A stretch of DNA of 64,000 nt from Henckelia pumila (lineage: Eukaryota > Streptophyta > Magnoliopsida > Lamiales > Gesneriaceae). The stretch spans positions 3,472,001 through 3,536,000 of the forward strand of contig NW_027331831.1 in assembly GCF_033568475.1 (NCBI RefSeq), in the 5' to 3' direction. Under the pieces are notes generated by a model. That model saw only the letters and a list, made by a program, of their open reading frames with translations, ran no database searches and was not told the origin of the DNA. Made by a program: the position numbers and the translations under genes. This document shows, piece after piece, positions 23,602-35,470 of this stretch (position 1 is its first letter; each line of letters opens with the position of its first letter).

Positions 23602-24923
23602 GTTTACAAAATATGTGGATCAACACAACCTTAATCCATTTATATATTATTTTAATTGATCCAATATTATTTTAATTGATCCAAATGTGGTTAAAGATTC
23701 AAAAGTCAACCATCGATTCCGGAACTGGATCCAATAATTATCATAATCTTGCACGTGAGCAATACATATATAACTTCATAAATGGTTTGCTAATGTCAAT
23801 TCGTCTAAATTGTTTATTTTTTGGGTACAAAATCAGCACTAAAAAAATCATTTCAAATTTCATTAACGTGCCTCGTTTATAAAAATGTAAAACGATGTAC
23901 TGTACTAGGTTTATTGGAAGTTGGAATGAGATGTCAAATGAATCACATGATGCTACAATTTTATTCAAATTTATAATAGTAGTGATGTTCTTAAAAACGC
24001 GAAAAAAAGCCAATAAGTATGAAACTCGAGAGAAAATATTCGTTTAGAACAAAAGCATGAAATTGATCGATAGTGTTAAGCTTGTTAAAAGCATGAAAAA
24101 AAACACAAAATTTTAAAATAAATTTTCTAAATTTTTTTTAAACGAATAAGTTATGTAATATTTTTAAAATAAAAACTCTAAAGGGATCGATTTTTTTTTA
24201 AAAAAAAATTTATGTCTTAAACCTTTTACTTATCTGTGACTAAGAAACGACACTTGACCCAACAATGATCAACAAAAGTTTTATTTCACACAAGTTTTGA
24301 GACCATATTTTTTAATAACTTGAAAATTGTGTGTATTTAATTTTTAAAAAAATTACCTAATGTACTATTCAAATCTTCAACAAATCGGCTCGATTTCAGT
24401 AACCTCACTCCATTACGAACGCTCAAAGGTAATTGCAAACAACCAGATTTGTCTTATATGCTCTAAAATATAAATTCAACCACTTCAAAGTTCATACTCA
24501 TTTCACTCGTATGGATATGCATGAATCTAGTTGTCTGATACATTAAAAATTCTATATGGACCGAGACTCTCTTCCTATAAATAAGGGGTCTCAAACCCTT
24601 ATTACGATATGTTGTCCACGACTTTTTCTACAATTATTTCATACTTTTTTACACGCTTTTTTATACACTTACTTATATATGCTTTCTATTGAATTCTATA
24701 CTGACTTGAGCGTCGGACTGGCTTCGCCTCCGAGCGAGCCATCTCACATGTTTTCTTTGATACACATGAATATTTGGGATCATTCAGATCGGTTTATTGA
24801 AAAAATTGGTTCGTTGATTATCAGTTCGAAGTAATTTATTTGATGCGAAATTTTTGAACACATCAATTTTTTTAGCAAAATAAGAATGAGAAATCTTATT
24901 GTCAGTCATTCTTTTTTCACTCC
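23602..24923. other. AT-rich spacer with a likely old LTR scrap
   Basis: There is no gene. At about 24540-24760, CCTATAAATAAGG, a run of T-rich sequence, and TGACTTGAGCGTCGGACTGG followed by a short GC-rich tail have the texture of the 3' part of a plant LTR. It is a fossil fragment without visible partner or ends. Confidence 0.4.
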
Positions 24924-25385
24924 TCAGCTTGGGTTTCGAATTTGGAATAAGCTTCCAGATAATGTCTTGAAGTGTAATGCCGATGCTGCTGTGCTCGAGA
25001 GCTCTCCTCATAGTGGCTATGGTTGCATTATCCGTAATTCAAATGGTGTAGTGATAAACACGACTCATGGTACCTTGTTGGGACGGTTTGACTCCACTAT
25101 TGCTGAAACTTTGAGTATCAGATAATTCCTTAATTGACTTAAAATCTTTGAATGTTCACACATCATACTTGAATCCGATGCTCTTCTGATCATTGAAGTA
25201 CTTAACAATTCGAAGCCAGACCCGTACAGTTTAAGCTTAATAGTTGAAAATTGTAAGAATTTCTCATCTTGTTCGTGATTGTCTTTAGATTAGTGAATCA
25301 GGATGCTAGGAAAATTATTTCTATGCCTTCATTTGATTGCTGGCATTAATTTATTGAATGTATTTTATCAAATTCGATCGGCCTC
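24924..25385 (+). pseudogene. LINE-type RNase H (RVT_3) relic
   Basis: Translation gives KCNADAAVLESSPHSGYG, then CIIRNSNGVVIN and STIAETLSIR; a following stretch reads HIILESDALLIIEVLNNSK. This is the order of the RNase H domain at the C-terminus of plant LINEs (D..., G-x-I-R, AE-L-x-A/I-R, ESD). Stop codons break the frame after SIR and twice further on, and no reverse transcriptase lies upstream. It is a dead 3'-end fragment. Confidence 0.8.
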
Positions 25386-26415
25386 CTTAAAACACTCAAG
25401 TAAATATTGTAACGATGATTATTATGTAAATTTCTAATTTATGCGACCTATGATGCTCGTTTAATCAAAGAGGGGGAATTGGACAGTCATGTAACATAAC
25501 GTCATTCTGGAAGTGCTCACAAAAATACAAAGCCACCAAGTTGGACATTTTCGGCTCAAAGTTCATCATTCATTGAGTACCTTTTTCTTTAATTTGTGTC
25601 AACTCATTTTCACTCCTTTGGAAGCTTGCAGGTATATATAACAACTAGCAAGTCAGGGTGCTTGTAACTTTCAATTGTAGACGGAGTTAAGGGACGTTGA
25701 ACCGTTTTCCCTAAACGACTTTGTCTGTTTTGTATTACGTTCGTCTCTAAATTTATAATAATAGTTATTTTTTTAAATGATTTACCCACACAACCTCTTA
25801 TTCAATAAAAAATCATTTTGTTCTCCTTTAATTGAATTTTCTAGCTCCATCTCTTTCAATGATAAACTCCAATTGTACACAACTATACACATACATAGAT
25901 ACATATATAATTATATATACATATATATGCACACACACACATATGAGAAAATGTTTTTTATTTCTTCTGTGCCGACCACCAAAAAAATAAAGATAGGATA
26001 GGAAATGAAATGAAATGAAAACAAAAAGTAATATAAAGCAAGAGGATAGGTTCCATGAATGAGAGTGGACTCTAGTAGAGGTGGAGACTGGAGTCAGAAG
26101 ATTTGCAAAGAGCGCAAACTAATATTTTCTTTAAAAAAAAAAAAAATTAGAGAGATGAAATTCTAAATTTTCTACGAATTAATATATAAACAAAAAAGCA
26201 TAATAAATAAAGGGTCCCTGCCACCCATTCTGGGTCTCCACCAGGACCACCACCTGACTCGAGGCTTTGGAATTTTTTAATCAGAAGACATTTATATATA
26301 AGTCAATGATGGCCAATGCCATTATCTAGGACCCATAAATTACAAGCCCTAAATGGCCACATCTAGCTTGGATGAACAAAATTTATGATATTTTTCTTCA
26401 AAAATCTTTTATGTA
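25386..26415. other. Spacer upstream of the copia insertion
   Basis: No gene is seen. A TA/CA-rich patch lies at 25875-25945 and a poly-A run near 26133. The purine-rich stretch 26000-26110 has no recognisable content. Confidence 0.5.
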
Positions 26416-26420
26416 AATAC

Positions 26421-26693
26421 TGTTGAAAATATATATAAATATATATTATTATTTATTGTTGAATGTTGAAGGTTGAAAGTTGAAAATTGAGTTGTAAAAT
26501 ATTGAAAATTAGTGTGTGATGATGTAATTAATGATGTATTAATTTTTGACTAATCTCCAATTGAGATCTATAAATAGGTCTCTCCATTTGTGTAGAAAAA
26601 CACAATTGTGAAGAGAAAAAAATTTTATAAAGTGTAGAATTTTGAGTTTTTGAGTTTTTACTTTTTACCGTAAATTTTTACTTTTTCACAACA
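26421..26693 (+). repeat. 5' LTR of the copia element
   Basis: 273 bp, TG...CA ends. It contains CTATAAATAGG (a TATA box for the element transcript) and a short run of GTTGAA repeats near its start. Confidence 0.95.
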
Positions 26694-27664
26694 CGTTATC
26701 AGCACGATCGCTCGAAGGTTCTCTATATTTTCCGACGCTCCAAAATACAAGAAGAAGTTAAAAATATTCAACAAGTAAGAATTTTTATTTTACTGTTTAT
26801 ATATTTTTATTGTGTATATATTAATATATAATATCATGTTATGAAAAAAATAAGTTTTTTTCAAAACTTGTTATAAATCCTGGGAGGATGTTAAGACGAC
26901 ATCCCACACTCCCGGTAAGGGATACGACAAGTATAAAAGCCTCTAAGGTTTTTAAACAATAACGTGATATATATTTATTATGTATATATATTAACTATAT
27001 TAATATATAATTTCATGTTATTATATAAAAGGTTGTCTACGACACCGATCTTATAATAATGTGATATGATATACTATACCTGACTTTATACTAACTATAT
27101 TGGTATAATTTCACAACATTATATAAAAGGCTGTCTACGACACCGATCTTATAATAATGTGATATGATATACTATACCTGACTTTATACTAACTATATTG
27201 GTATAATTTCACAACATTATATAAAAGGCTGTCTACGACACTGACCTTATAATAATGTGATATGATATACATAATTATTTAATTATGATTATCATTATAT
27301 GCATTACATGATTATCACGAATTTTTATTCAACATACTCAATTTTTTCTTTACCCCCAACGGTCACAAACGGTAACAAAACGGCTAGTTTTTGCCCTATA
27401 AATATGTTCACTCAAACTCATTTTCAATCACACCAAATTCATTCTTTCTCTCAAAATATTTTATCCTCGGTTTTTTCGAAGATGGAGATGATGACATTTA
27501 TAAGGATATTTTTCATAACGACTATGATCATCATGCTCACGAGTCTTTTACTCACCAGCGATTTTCCAACACATATTTTTTCTCTATTTGTATACGCACT
27601 TGTAATTTACGTTCTTTCATTATTTTGTATTGTCATATTTATGGAAATTAACTAATAAAATGCA
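26694..27664 (+). repeat. Copia leader with ~96-bp tandem repeats
   Basis: An untranslated leader of about 970 bases. A unit starting TTATATAAAAGGYTGTCTAC recurs near 27022, 27118 and 27214, about 2.5 copies with a 96-bp period, the first two nearly identical. Confidence 0.85.
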
Positions 27665-27685
27665 TTGTTATTTTCTAGTACCACC

Positions 27686-28725
27686 ATGTCGAACTTGGCG
27701 AAACTCGAATTCATTGCACTTGATATAACCGGAAAGAATTATATGCCATGGACCCTCGATGTAGAAATGCATCTCGAGTCATTGGGTCTTAACGAAACTA
27801 TCAAAGAAAATAACATATCATCCTCACAAGATAAAGCAAAAGCGATGATATTTTTACGCAGACATCTTGATGAGGGGTTGAAATGTGAATATTTGACCGA
27901 AAAAGACCCAATGATTTTGTGGAAAGGGTTAAAAGAACGTTTTGAGCATATACGAGAAGTTATACTTCCGACCGCACGAGATGAATGGAATACTTTAAGA
28001 TTCCAAGATTTTAAAAAGGTGAGTGATTATAATTCTGCGATGTATCGAATTGTCTCACAGCTGAAATTTTGTGGGCATAATATTACTGAGATGGAAATGC
28101 TTGAAAAGACATTTTCCACATTCCACGCATCAAATATAACTTTACAACAGCAATATAGAGTGCGTGGATTTTCAAGATACTCAGAACTCATCGCATGTTT
28201 ACTCGTGGCGGAAAAGAATAATGAATTACTCATGAGAAATCATCAGTCCAGACCTACTGGTTCAACGGCATTTCCTGAAGCAAATGTCGTAAGTAAAAAT
28301 GAAAACCAAAATCAAAGATATAGACAAGATTTTGGTCGAGGTCGTGGACGAGGACGTGGGCGTGGACGTGGGCGTAGAAATGATCGCGGTCGTGGTCGAG
28401 GCCGTGGATTTGAAAATAAAAGAGATAGTTATTTCAATAACTCATCTCAAAGGAACGTCACGAACCACCCACAAAAGAGGCAGCATGATAATACGGGTGA
28501 AAATGAAAATCATCCAAAAAGAACTGAGAGTGTTTGTTATAGATGTGGCACTCCAGGACATTGATCAAGAACTTGTCGAGCCCCTGAGCATCTGTGTAAG
28601 CTCTATAAAGATTCAATAAAGGGGAAAGAAAAAGAGACCAATTTTACTGAAAACATTGACCATGCAAGTGGTTCAATGAATTTAGATGCTGCCTACTTTT
28701 TGAATGATTTCGAAGATATTGATTA
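27686..28725 (+). CDS. Copia gag region (fossil)
   Basis: The product starts MSNLAKLEFIALDITGKNY and shows the copia UBN2-type capsid region, an Arg-Gly-rich basic stretch (GRGRGRG) and a CCHC nucleocapsid zinc knuckle. It belongs with the downstream pol region of the same element. Confidence 0.85.
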
Positions 28726-28868
28726 AATGTACTGGTGGGAAAAGAATGTAACAATGTAATTTTTATATTGTAAAACATATTATATTTTGCATGTATTGTT
28801 TTATTCTGCAATTAAATTGTAACATATTATAATTTGCATGTATCTTTCTTAATTGATTTTATTGCATA

Positions 28869-31800
28869 TTGTTTTTGAAGATCATTATGGAAAATGCTAT
28901 GATCAAAGATGGAAATAATGCACTGGAAGTTTGCATACCAGATAGTGGTACAACGCACACTATCCTCAGAAATGAAAAATATTTCTTGGAATTAAAACCA
29001 ACAAAAACAATGGTGAATACAATATCATGTCCTGTAGACTTGATTGAAGGATGTGGCAAAGCACAATTTTTGTTACCTAATGGTACAAAATTTTTTATAA
29101 ATAGTGCTTTATATTCACCACGATCACAAAGAAATTTGTTGAGTTTTAATGATATATATTCTCATGGTTATGATACGGAAACAATAACCGAAGGAAATGA
29201 GAAATATATGTGTCTTACTACATATAAATCAGGAAAGAAATATGTAGTTGAGAAATTATCAATGCTCCCTACTGGATTGCATTATACACATATAAGTCCA
29301 ATCGAATCAAATATGGTTATTGGAAATTCTTCAATACTAACAAATTGGCATGATCGATTGGGACATCCTGGTTCAATAATGATGCGAAGGATTATAGAAA
29401 ATACAAGTGGTCATCCACTGAAAGACCAGAAGATCTTTCAGAATAATAAGTTTCAGTGTAAAGCATGTTCTCTGGGGAAACTTATTATAAGACCATCACC
29501 AGCTAAAATCCAAAAGGAATCACCCATATTTCTTGAACGTATTCAAGGTGATATTTGTGGGCCAATTCATCCACCATGTGGACCATTTCGATACTTTATG
29601 GTATTGATCGATGCCTCTAGCAGATGGTCACATGTATGTTTATTGTCCACTCGAAATGTGGCATTTGCAAAATTGATGGCTCAAATAATAAAATTGCGGA
29701 ATCAATTTCCCGAATATACGATCAAGAAAATAAGACTTGATAATGCTGGAGAATTTACTTCCCAGACTTTTAACGACTATTGTATGTCGATGGGAATTAC
29801 TGTTGAACATCCTGTAGCTCATGTTCATACACAAAATGGATTAGCTGAATCATTGATTAAACGTCTGCAGTTGATTGCTAGACCAATGATTATGAGAACG
29901 AAACTCCCTATTTCTATATGGGGACATGCAATTTTACATGCTACTGCATTGATTCGCATCAGGCCAAGTGCATATCATAAACACTCCCCATTGCAGCTTG
30001 TATTTGGCAAAGAACCAGATATTTCTCATTTGAGAATTTTTGGATGTATGGTGTATGTGCCTATTGCACCACCTCAAAGAACAAAAATGAGACCTCAAAG
30101 AAAGAATGGTATTTATATCGGCTATGATAGTCCATCAATCATTAGATATCTTGAGGCTCAGACAGGCGATGTGTTTACAGCACGGTTTGCTGATTGTCAT
30201 TTTGATGAAAATAACTTCCCAATGTTAGGGGGAGAAAAGAAACACATCGAAAAAGAAATCACATGGTATGTACCATCATTATTACATTTGGATCTTAGAA
30301 CTAAACAATGTGATAAAGATGTACAGCAAATTGTGCATTTGCAAAGAATAGCAAATCAAATGCCAGATGCATTTGCAGACACAAAAGGGGTAACAAAATC
30401 ATATATACCTGCTGTAAATGCCCCTGCTCGAGTTGAAATTCCAAAGAAACAAAATGAATACATTCATGATGTCATAAAACGCCTGAAGCGTGGAAGGCCA
30501 ATCGGTTCAAAGGATAAAAATCCTCGGAAAAGAAAATACATAGAGAAAAATGATGATCAGAAAATAGAAAATGGTGTTCCAGAAGAAACACACGATGATG
30601 AAAATATTTTGTCAGAACCACAAACTGACGAGAATCATGAAATCTCTATCAATTATATTAATACTGGAAAAATATGGAACCGAAAGAATGTACAAGATAT
30701 TGATGAGATATTTTCGTACAATGTGGCATGTGACATCGTAAATGAAGATAATGAACCAAAATCTTTTGGTGAATGCAAAACTCGAAAGGATTGGTCAAAA
30801 TGGAAAGATGCCATCCAGGTTGAATTAAATTCGCTAAATAAACGTAGTGTTTTTGGACCTATAGTCCTTACACCTAAAGGTGTTAAACCTGTTGGGTACA
30901 AATGGATTTTTATTCGAAAGAAAAATGAGAAAAATGAAATAGTGAGATATAAAGCTCGACTTGTTGCACAAGGTTTTTCTCAAAGACCTGGAATTGATTA
31001 TGAAGAAACATATTCTCCTGTTATGGATGCAATTACGTTTCGGTATTTGATCAGTTTAGCAGTGTCTGAAAACTTGGACATGCGTCTAATGGATGTTGTT
31101 ACAGCTTATTTATACGGATCACTTGATAGTGATATATACATGAAAATCCCTGAAGGATTTAAGATGCTAGAAGCACAAAGTTCAGAACCCAGAGAATTTT
31201 ATTCTGTGAAATTACAAAGATCATTGTATGGGTTAAAGCAATCCGGCCGAATGTGGTATAATCGGCTAAGTGAACACTTGATGAAAAAGGGATATGTAAA
31301 TGATCCAATATGCCCTTGTGTTTTCATCAAGAAAACAACATCGGGATGCGTGATTATTGCTGTATATGTTGATGATTTAAACATCATTGGAACGAATAAA
31401 GAAATTCAAGAAGTGATGTTATACTTGAAGGAAGAATTTGAAATGAAAGACCTTGGAAAAACCAAGTATTGTCTTGGTTTACAAATTGAACAAAAAGAAT
31501 GTGGAATTTTTGTTCACCAGTCTAATTATACAGAGAAGGTCCTTAAACGTTTCAATATGGATCAATCAAATCCTTTAAGTACTCCAATGGTTGTCAGATC
31601 ATTGAATATAGAAAAGGATCCATTTCGTCCATGTGAAGATGATGAAATTGTTCTTGGTCCTGAAGTACCATATCTAAGTGCCATTGGTGCCCTTATGTAT
31701 CTTGCAAATTGCACTAGACCAGACATATCTTTTGCAGTAAATTTATTGGCAAGATTCAGTTCATGTCCAACGAAGAGGCACTGGAACGGAATTAAACATA

Positions 31801-32363
31801 TATTCCGTTATTTACGAGGAACGACGGATTTGGGACTTTTGTATCCAAAAGATACAAATCAGAGAATAATTGGTTATGCTGATGCTGGATACTTATCTGA
31901 TCCACATAAGGCACGTTCCCAAACCGGATATGTATTTACTCGTGGAGGCACTGCAATCTCTTGGCGATCACAGAAACAAACACTTGTTACAACTTCATCA
32001 AATCATGCCGAGATTATTGCACTACATGAAGCAAGCCGTGAATGTGTCTGGCTTAAATCAATGACTCGGCATATCCAAACTTCTTGCGGATTATCAGTGG
32101 ACAAGAATCCAATCACACTGTATGAAGATAATGCCGCATGTGTTGCCCAAATGAAAGAAGGATACATCAAAAGTGACAGAACTAAACATATTCCTCCTAA
32201 ATTCTTTGCATACACTCAAGAGCTGGAGAAGAATAAAGATATTGATATCTGTTACATTCAATCAAGTGAGAACTCATCCGATCTCTTCACAAAGGCACTT
32301 CCCACGGCGATATTCAGAAAACACATTTATAATATTGGGATGCGCAATCTACGAAATATGTGA
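28869..32363 (+). CDS. Copia pol region: protease, integrase, RT, RNase H (fossil)
   Basis: A long open frame of 1164 codons. Domains in order: aspartic protease (DSGTTHTIL, ~residue 26), GAG-pre-integrase zinc module (HDRLGHPG ... CKACSLGK, ~160-205), integrase core (GDICGP, DNAGEFTS ~290), reverse transcriptase (KARLVAQGFSQRPGIDYEET; YVDDLNII ~831) and RNase H (YADAGYLSD, EDNAACVAQ, SSDLFTKALP near the end). The order integrase before RT marks Ty1/copia. It acts only for the element itself. Confidence 0.95.
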   Translation: MFLKIIMENAMIKDGNNALEVCIPDSGTTHTILRNEKYFLELKPTKTMVNTISCPVDLIEGCGKAQFLLPNGTKFFINSALYSPRSQRNLLSFNDIYSHGYDTETITEGNEKYMCLTTYKSGKKYVVEKLSMLPTGLHYTHISPIESNMVIGNSSILTNWHDRLGHPGSIMMRRIIENTSGHPLKDQKIFQNNKFQCKACSLGKLIIRPSPAKIQKESPIFLERIQGDICGPIHPPCGPFRYFMVLIDASSRWSHVCLLSTRNVAFAKLMAQIIKLRNQFPEYTIKKIRLDNAGEFTSQTFNDYCMSMGITVEHPVAHVHTQNGLAESLIKRLQLIARPMIMRTKLPISIWGHAILHATALIRIRPSAYHKHSPLQLVFGKEPDISHLRIFGCMVYVPIAPPQRTKMRPQRKNGIYIGYDSPSIIRYLEAQTGDVFTARFADCHFDENNFPMLGGEKKHIEKEITWYVPSLLHLDLRTKQCDKDVQQIVHLQRIANQMPDAFADTKGVTKSYIPAVNAPARVEIPKKQNEYIHDVIKRLKRGRPIGSKDKNPRKRKYIEKNDDQKIENGVPEETHDDENILSEPQTDENHEISINYINTGKIWNRKNVQDIDEIFSYNVACDIVNEDNEPKSFGECKTRKDWSKWKDAIQVELNSLNKRSVFGPIVLTPKGVKPVGYKWIFIRKKNEKNEIVRYKARLVAQGFSQRPGIDYEETYSPVMDAITFRYLISLAVSENLDMRLMDVVTAYLYGSLDSDIYMKIPEGFKMLEAQSSEPREFYSVKLQRSLYGLKQSGRMWYNRLSEHLMKKGYVNDPICPCVFIKKTTSGCVIIAVYVDDLNIIGTNKEIQEVMLYLKEEFEMKDLGKTKYCLGLQIEQKECGIFVHQSNYTEKVLKRFNMDQSNPLSTPMVVRSLNIEKDPFRPCEDDEIVLGPEVPYLSAIGALMYLANCTRPDISFAVNLLARFSSCPTKRHWNGIKHIFRYLRGTTDLGLLYPKDTNQRIIGYADAGYLSDPHKARSQTGYVFTRGGTAISWRSQKQTLVTTSSNHAEIIALHEASRECVWLKSMTRHIQTSCGLSVDKNPITLYEDNAACVAQMKEGYIKSDRTKHIPPKFFAYTQELEKNKDIDICYIQSSENSSDLFTKALPTAIFRKHIYNIGMRNLRNM

Positions 32364-32528
32364 AGAATCATTCATGTTGACATCAGGTGGAGTTTACGTG
32401 GCTGCACTCTTTTTTCCTTACTATGGTTTTTGTCCCAATGGGTTTTTCCTAGTAAGGTTTTTAACGAGGCAGTATACAACACGTAATGGAGATAGTCATT
32501 CTATCATGATCATCATCACAAGGGGGAG

Positions 32529-32801
32529 TGTTGAAAATATATATAAATATATATTATTATTTATTGTTGAATGTTGAAGGTTGAAAGTTGAAAATTGAGT
32601 TGTAAAATATTGAAAATTAGTGTGTGATGATGTAATTAATGATGTATTAATTTTTGACTAATCTCCAATTGAGATCTATAAATAGGTCTCTCCATTTGTG
32701 TAGAAAAACACAATTGTGAAGAGAGAAAAATTTTATAAAGTGTAGAATTTTGAGTTTTTGAGTTTTTACTTTTTACCGTAAATTTTTACTTTTTCACAAC
32801 A
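32529..32801 (+). repeat. 3' LTR of the copia element
   Basis: 273 bp, identical to the 5' LTR except for one A/G difference. Confidence 0.95.
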
Positions 32802-32806
32802 AATAC

Positions 32807-35470
32807 TTTATTATTATTATTATTGTTATTATTATTTGTTGGAATACGACCTCCTTTAATTTAATTTATGTTGGACTTTAGACTTATTGTGGGCTTTCTT
32901 CTAAATGAAAATTTGGACAAGTAATTGAGCTTGTTAAGTGGATGGTTAAGTGGGTAAAATGAGTCTCCCACATAAAAAAATAAACATGAAATGAGTGAGA
33001 ATATTTTGTGTTACAATTTATGAATGTGTAAAAATGACGCCGTGAAAATGTGGTATAGTATTATTCCAAAGGACCACATCAAAGCAATATATATAGTGTT
33101 TACGTTTGAAATTGTATGACTTGCATTCTTGATGGATATTTCTTTGTTAATTTCAGTACCACTCATTTGACTTTGAGTTGCTTTTCTTTTTCTTTTTTGA
33201 ATTTTGCTATCCAAAAATTTTAAGCTTGTAGGGAAAATTTTGATCCCATGGATCAAGTTGAGGGATGTATTCCAAACGACATTCATTTTGAGCGTATATA
33301 TTTCAAATTCTCCAAAATTTAATTTGTTATGATTTTGAATTTGAAATTCACTTCGATTTTGTTCATCCAAGAAAGTCGAGGAATTAATTTGGATCTCAAA
33401 TCCATCATTGCAAGTACAAATAATAGATAACGGTGACGAGAAATGCGCATCTACTTGCGTTATTTTTATTCGTTTTAAAAATTATTATTAGTAAAAAAGA
33501 ACGCGATTGAAGGCGTTTTATTGGAAAAAAACAATATTTTAATAGCCAAGTGCCAAATATTTACAGGTTTTGGGGCCGTGTGTTCAAAATATTGTTACTT
33601 AACATATATATATATATAAAAACATCAAGAACAATGTATTAGTAACTATATATGTGTTAATATTATAAAAGCAACTTTGGATATTAAACTAGGAAAAGTT
33701 ATTCAGATTGGGCTTGTCTTGAAATTAAGCATTACCCAACTAATTAAGCTTCTTCATCTTGAAAAGAGTGATCCATTTTAAGATCTCTCCCTAAATCTCA
33801 AGGCACAAAAATGGCCGTACATAGTTGAGATTAAGAGCACAAAATTTACCGGTGAAAGTGGTCAGGGAATCGCATTCTCTTCATTGTTGAGCATTCCTTT
33901 TGAAAAACAGTAGTTTTGTTTGGTTAAAGTTTATGCTGTATATGCGGATGATATCGTCATTAGTTATACTTATGTGTTACTCAAGCACGCTAATTAAATC
34001 ATAAGAATTTTTAATCTTATTTACAAATGGCATCTAAAGTCAGTTTTTTTTTTTATATAATATATGCATATGTAAATAAAATTTAATACGGAGTTCAAAA
34101 TTATCCACCTCAACAATATGTAGAATTGGGATTTGATAATTAATCATCATCTCCAACGAGAGCATTACTTGAGATGGAACATAGACTGTTGGAGTCGTGA
34201 AAAAAATATATCTTTCAATATCAATTAATGTAAAGCTCAAAAGATCCGATGGTTATCAACACATACATCAAGTGTGTTAGTGTGGCATGTAATCTTTCAT
34301 AAAGTTGATGACAAGCTAGGTCTAATCTATTATATGCTAGGTTAATTGGGGTGTTAAATCAAAAACCAACTGGCTAGTTTTCGCCTTCAAGTTGTAGCTT
34401 TTATGTAGATGTATAATATTCTAATTGTAACAAACGGTTTTCAAATTTATATATCTTTTTTATTAAGATGATAGGGTTTATAGAACCCATGATCACCTCT
34501 CCCAATTATGGGAATTATGGGAATGGTGATGCCACTTGACCAAGTGAACTGGTCACCGGCCAAACGGTTTACATACACACACATGCGCGCGCGTGTGTCT
34601 ATATATATATATATTAGTGTTACGACATACGCATTGCGTGTTTGTACAGTTGTTTTTAATTAAATTTCATAATTATTAAAAATAATTAGGGATCGTGCTG
34701 CAATTAAATTTGGTGTAAATGTCAAATGATAAATATCAAAATAAATAGGGATGATTGTGCAATTAAGAAAAAATACCAAACACAATTTTTGTCTCTATTA
34801 TCCCCATATATAGATATATATTATAGTACTCGCGTGCACGCATTGCATGTTTATATAATCCATTTTTTGCAACAAAAAACCAAATAAAAGTAAATAACGA
34901 TTGTGAAAAGCGACGTTTTTTTTTATATAAAAAGTATTAATATTATAAATGTGATATTTTCATAAACAAGAAATCAATAGACAAAATAAAGTGACATTTT
35001 GATAATTAAATAAACATTAATATATATATATATATGTAACTCATTTTCCTAAATAACATTTTCTGTTTTTTTTAATAATGTCAGAAAACCTATCCAAATC
35101 TTCGCTTTGACTTTCCTAGACTTATATAACGACTGACGATATAATTGATCCATACAAGTAGCACATGAGACTTATAGCAACAGTAATTTTTGGCCAATTC
35201 CACACAAAGTTCTGCTTCACATTTGTTTTCAAACTTAATCAATCATGTCGATCCGTGTGATATTTATTTCATAATTCAAATATTAATATTCTTCTCCATC
35301 AATCATTCGAAGTGAAGTATATATATCAAGGTGAGAATATATATATTCTGCGTAGATGAGAGAACCATTTTCCTTGTCACATTAATTCTTGATCGTATTT
35401 AATTCCCTTTTCTTTTCCTACTGAGTTTTGAAGCTGAGAAAGAATCTTTGTTTAATTTCTCTCAGTAGTC
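32807..35470. other. Spacer and YSL promoter region
   Basis: No gene is seen. It contains an alternating purine-pyrimidine tract (34571-34598), a Helitron (34614-34814) and, from about 35330, the leader of the YSL gene. Short TTATTA repeats occur just after the copia element. Confidence 0.5.
34614..34814 (-). mobile_element. Short non-autonomous Helitron (201 bp)
   Basis: On the minus strand it begins TCTATATATGGGGATAATAG and ends with the hairpin ACGC-AAT-GCGT followed 10 nt later by CTAA. A precedes and T follows, as for Helitron insertion. The 3' end resembles that of the Helitron at 22613-22835, though the bodies differ. Confidence 0.7.

Larger units (their letters stand above)
26421..32801 (+). 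mobile_element. Ty1/copia LTR retrotransposon, nearly whole, young
   Basis: Two 273-bp LTRs (26421-26693, 32529-32801) begin TGTTGAAA and end CACAACA; they differ at one base. A 5-bp duplication AATAC flanks the element (26416-26420 and 32802-32806). A primer-site-like TTATCAGCACGATC follows the 5' LTR and a purine tract AAGGGGGAG precedes the 3' LTR. Order inside: long untranslated leader with tandem repeats, gag, protease, integrase, reverse transcriptase, RNase H, which is copia order. It looks close to whole with about one or two coding breaks. LTR identity implies insertion in the last few hundred thousand years. Confidence 0.97.

Noticed and set aside
24556-24834. 92-codon plus-strand frame before the LINE relic
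   Set aside because: It lies in what looks like LTR-type sequence and has no protein similarity.
28299-28619. 106-codon Val/Asp-rich frame
   Set aside because: Alternative frame across the Arg-Gly-rich part of copia gag.
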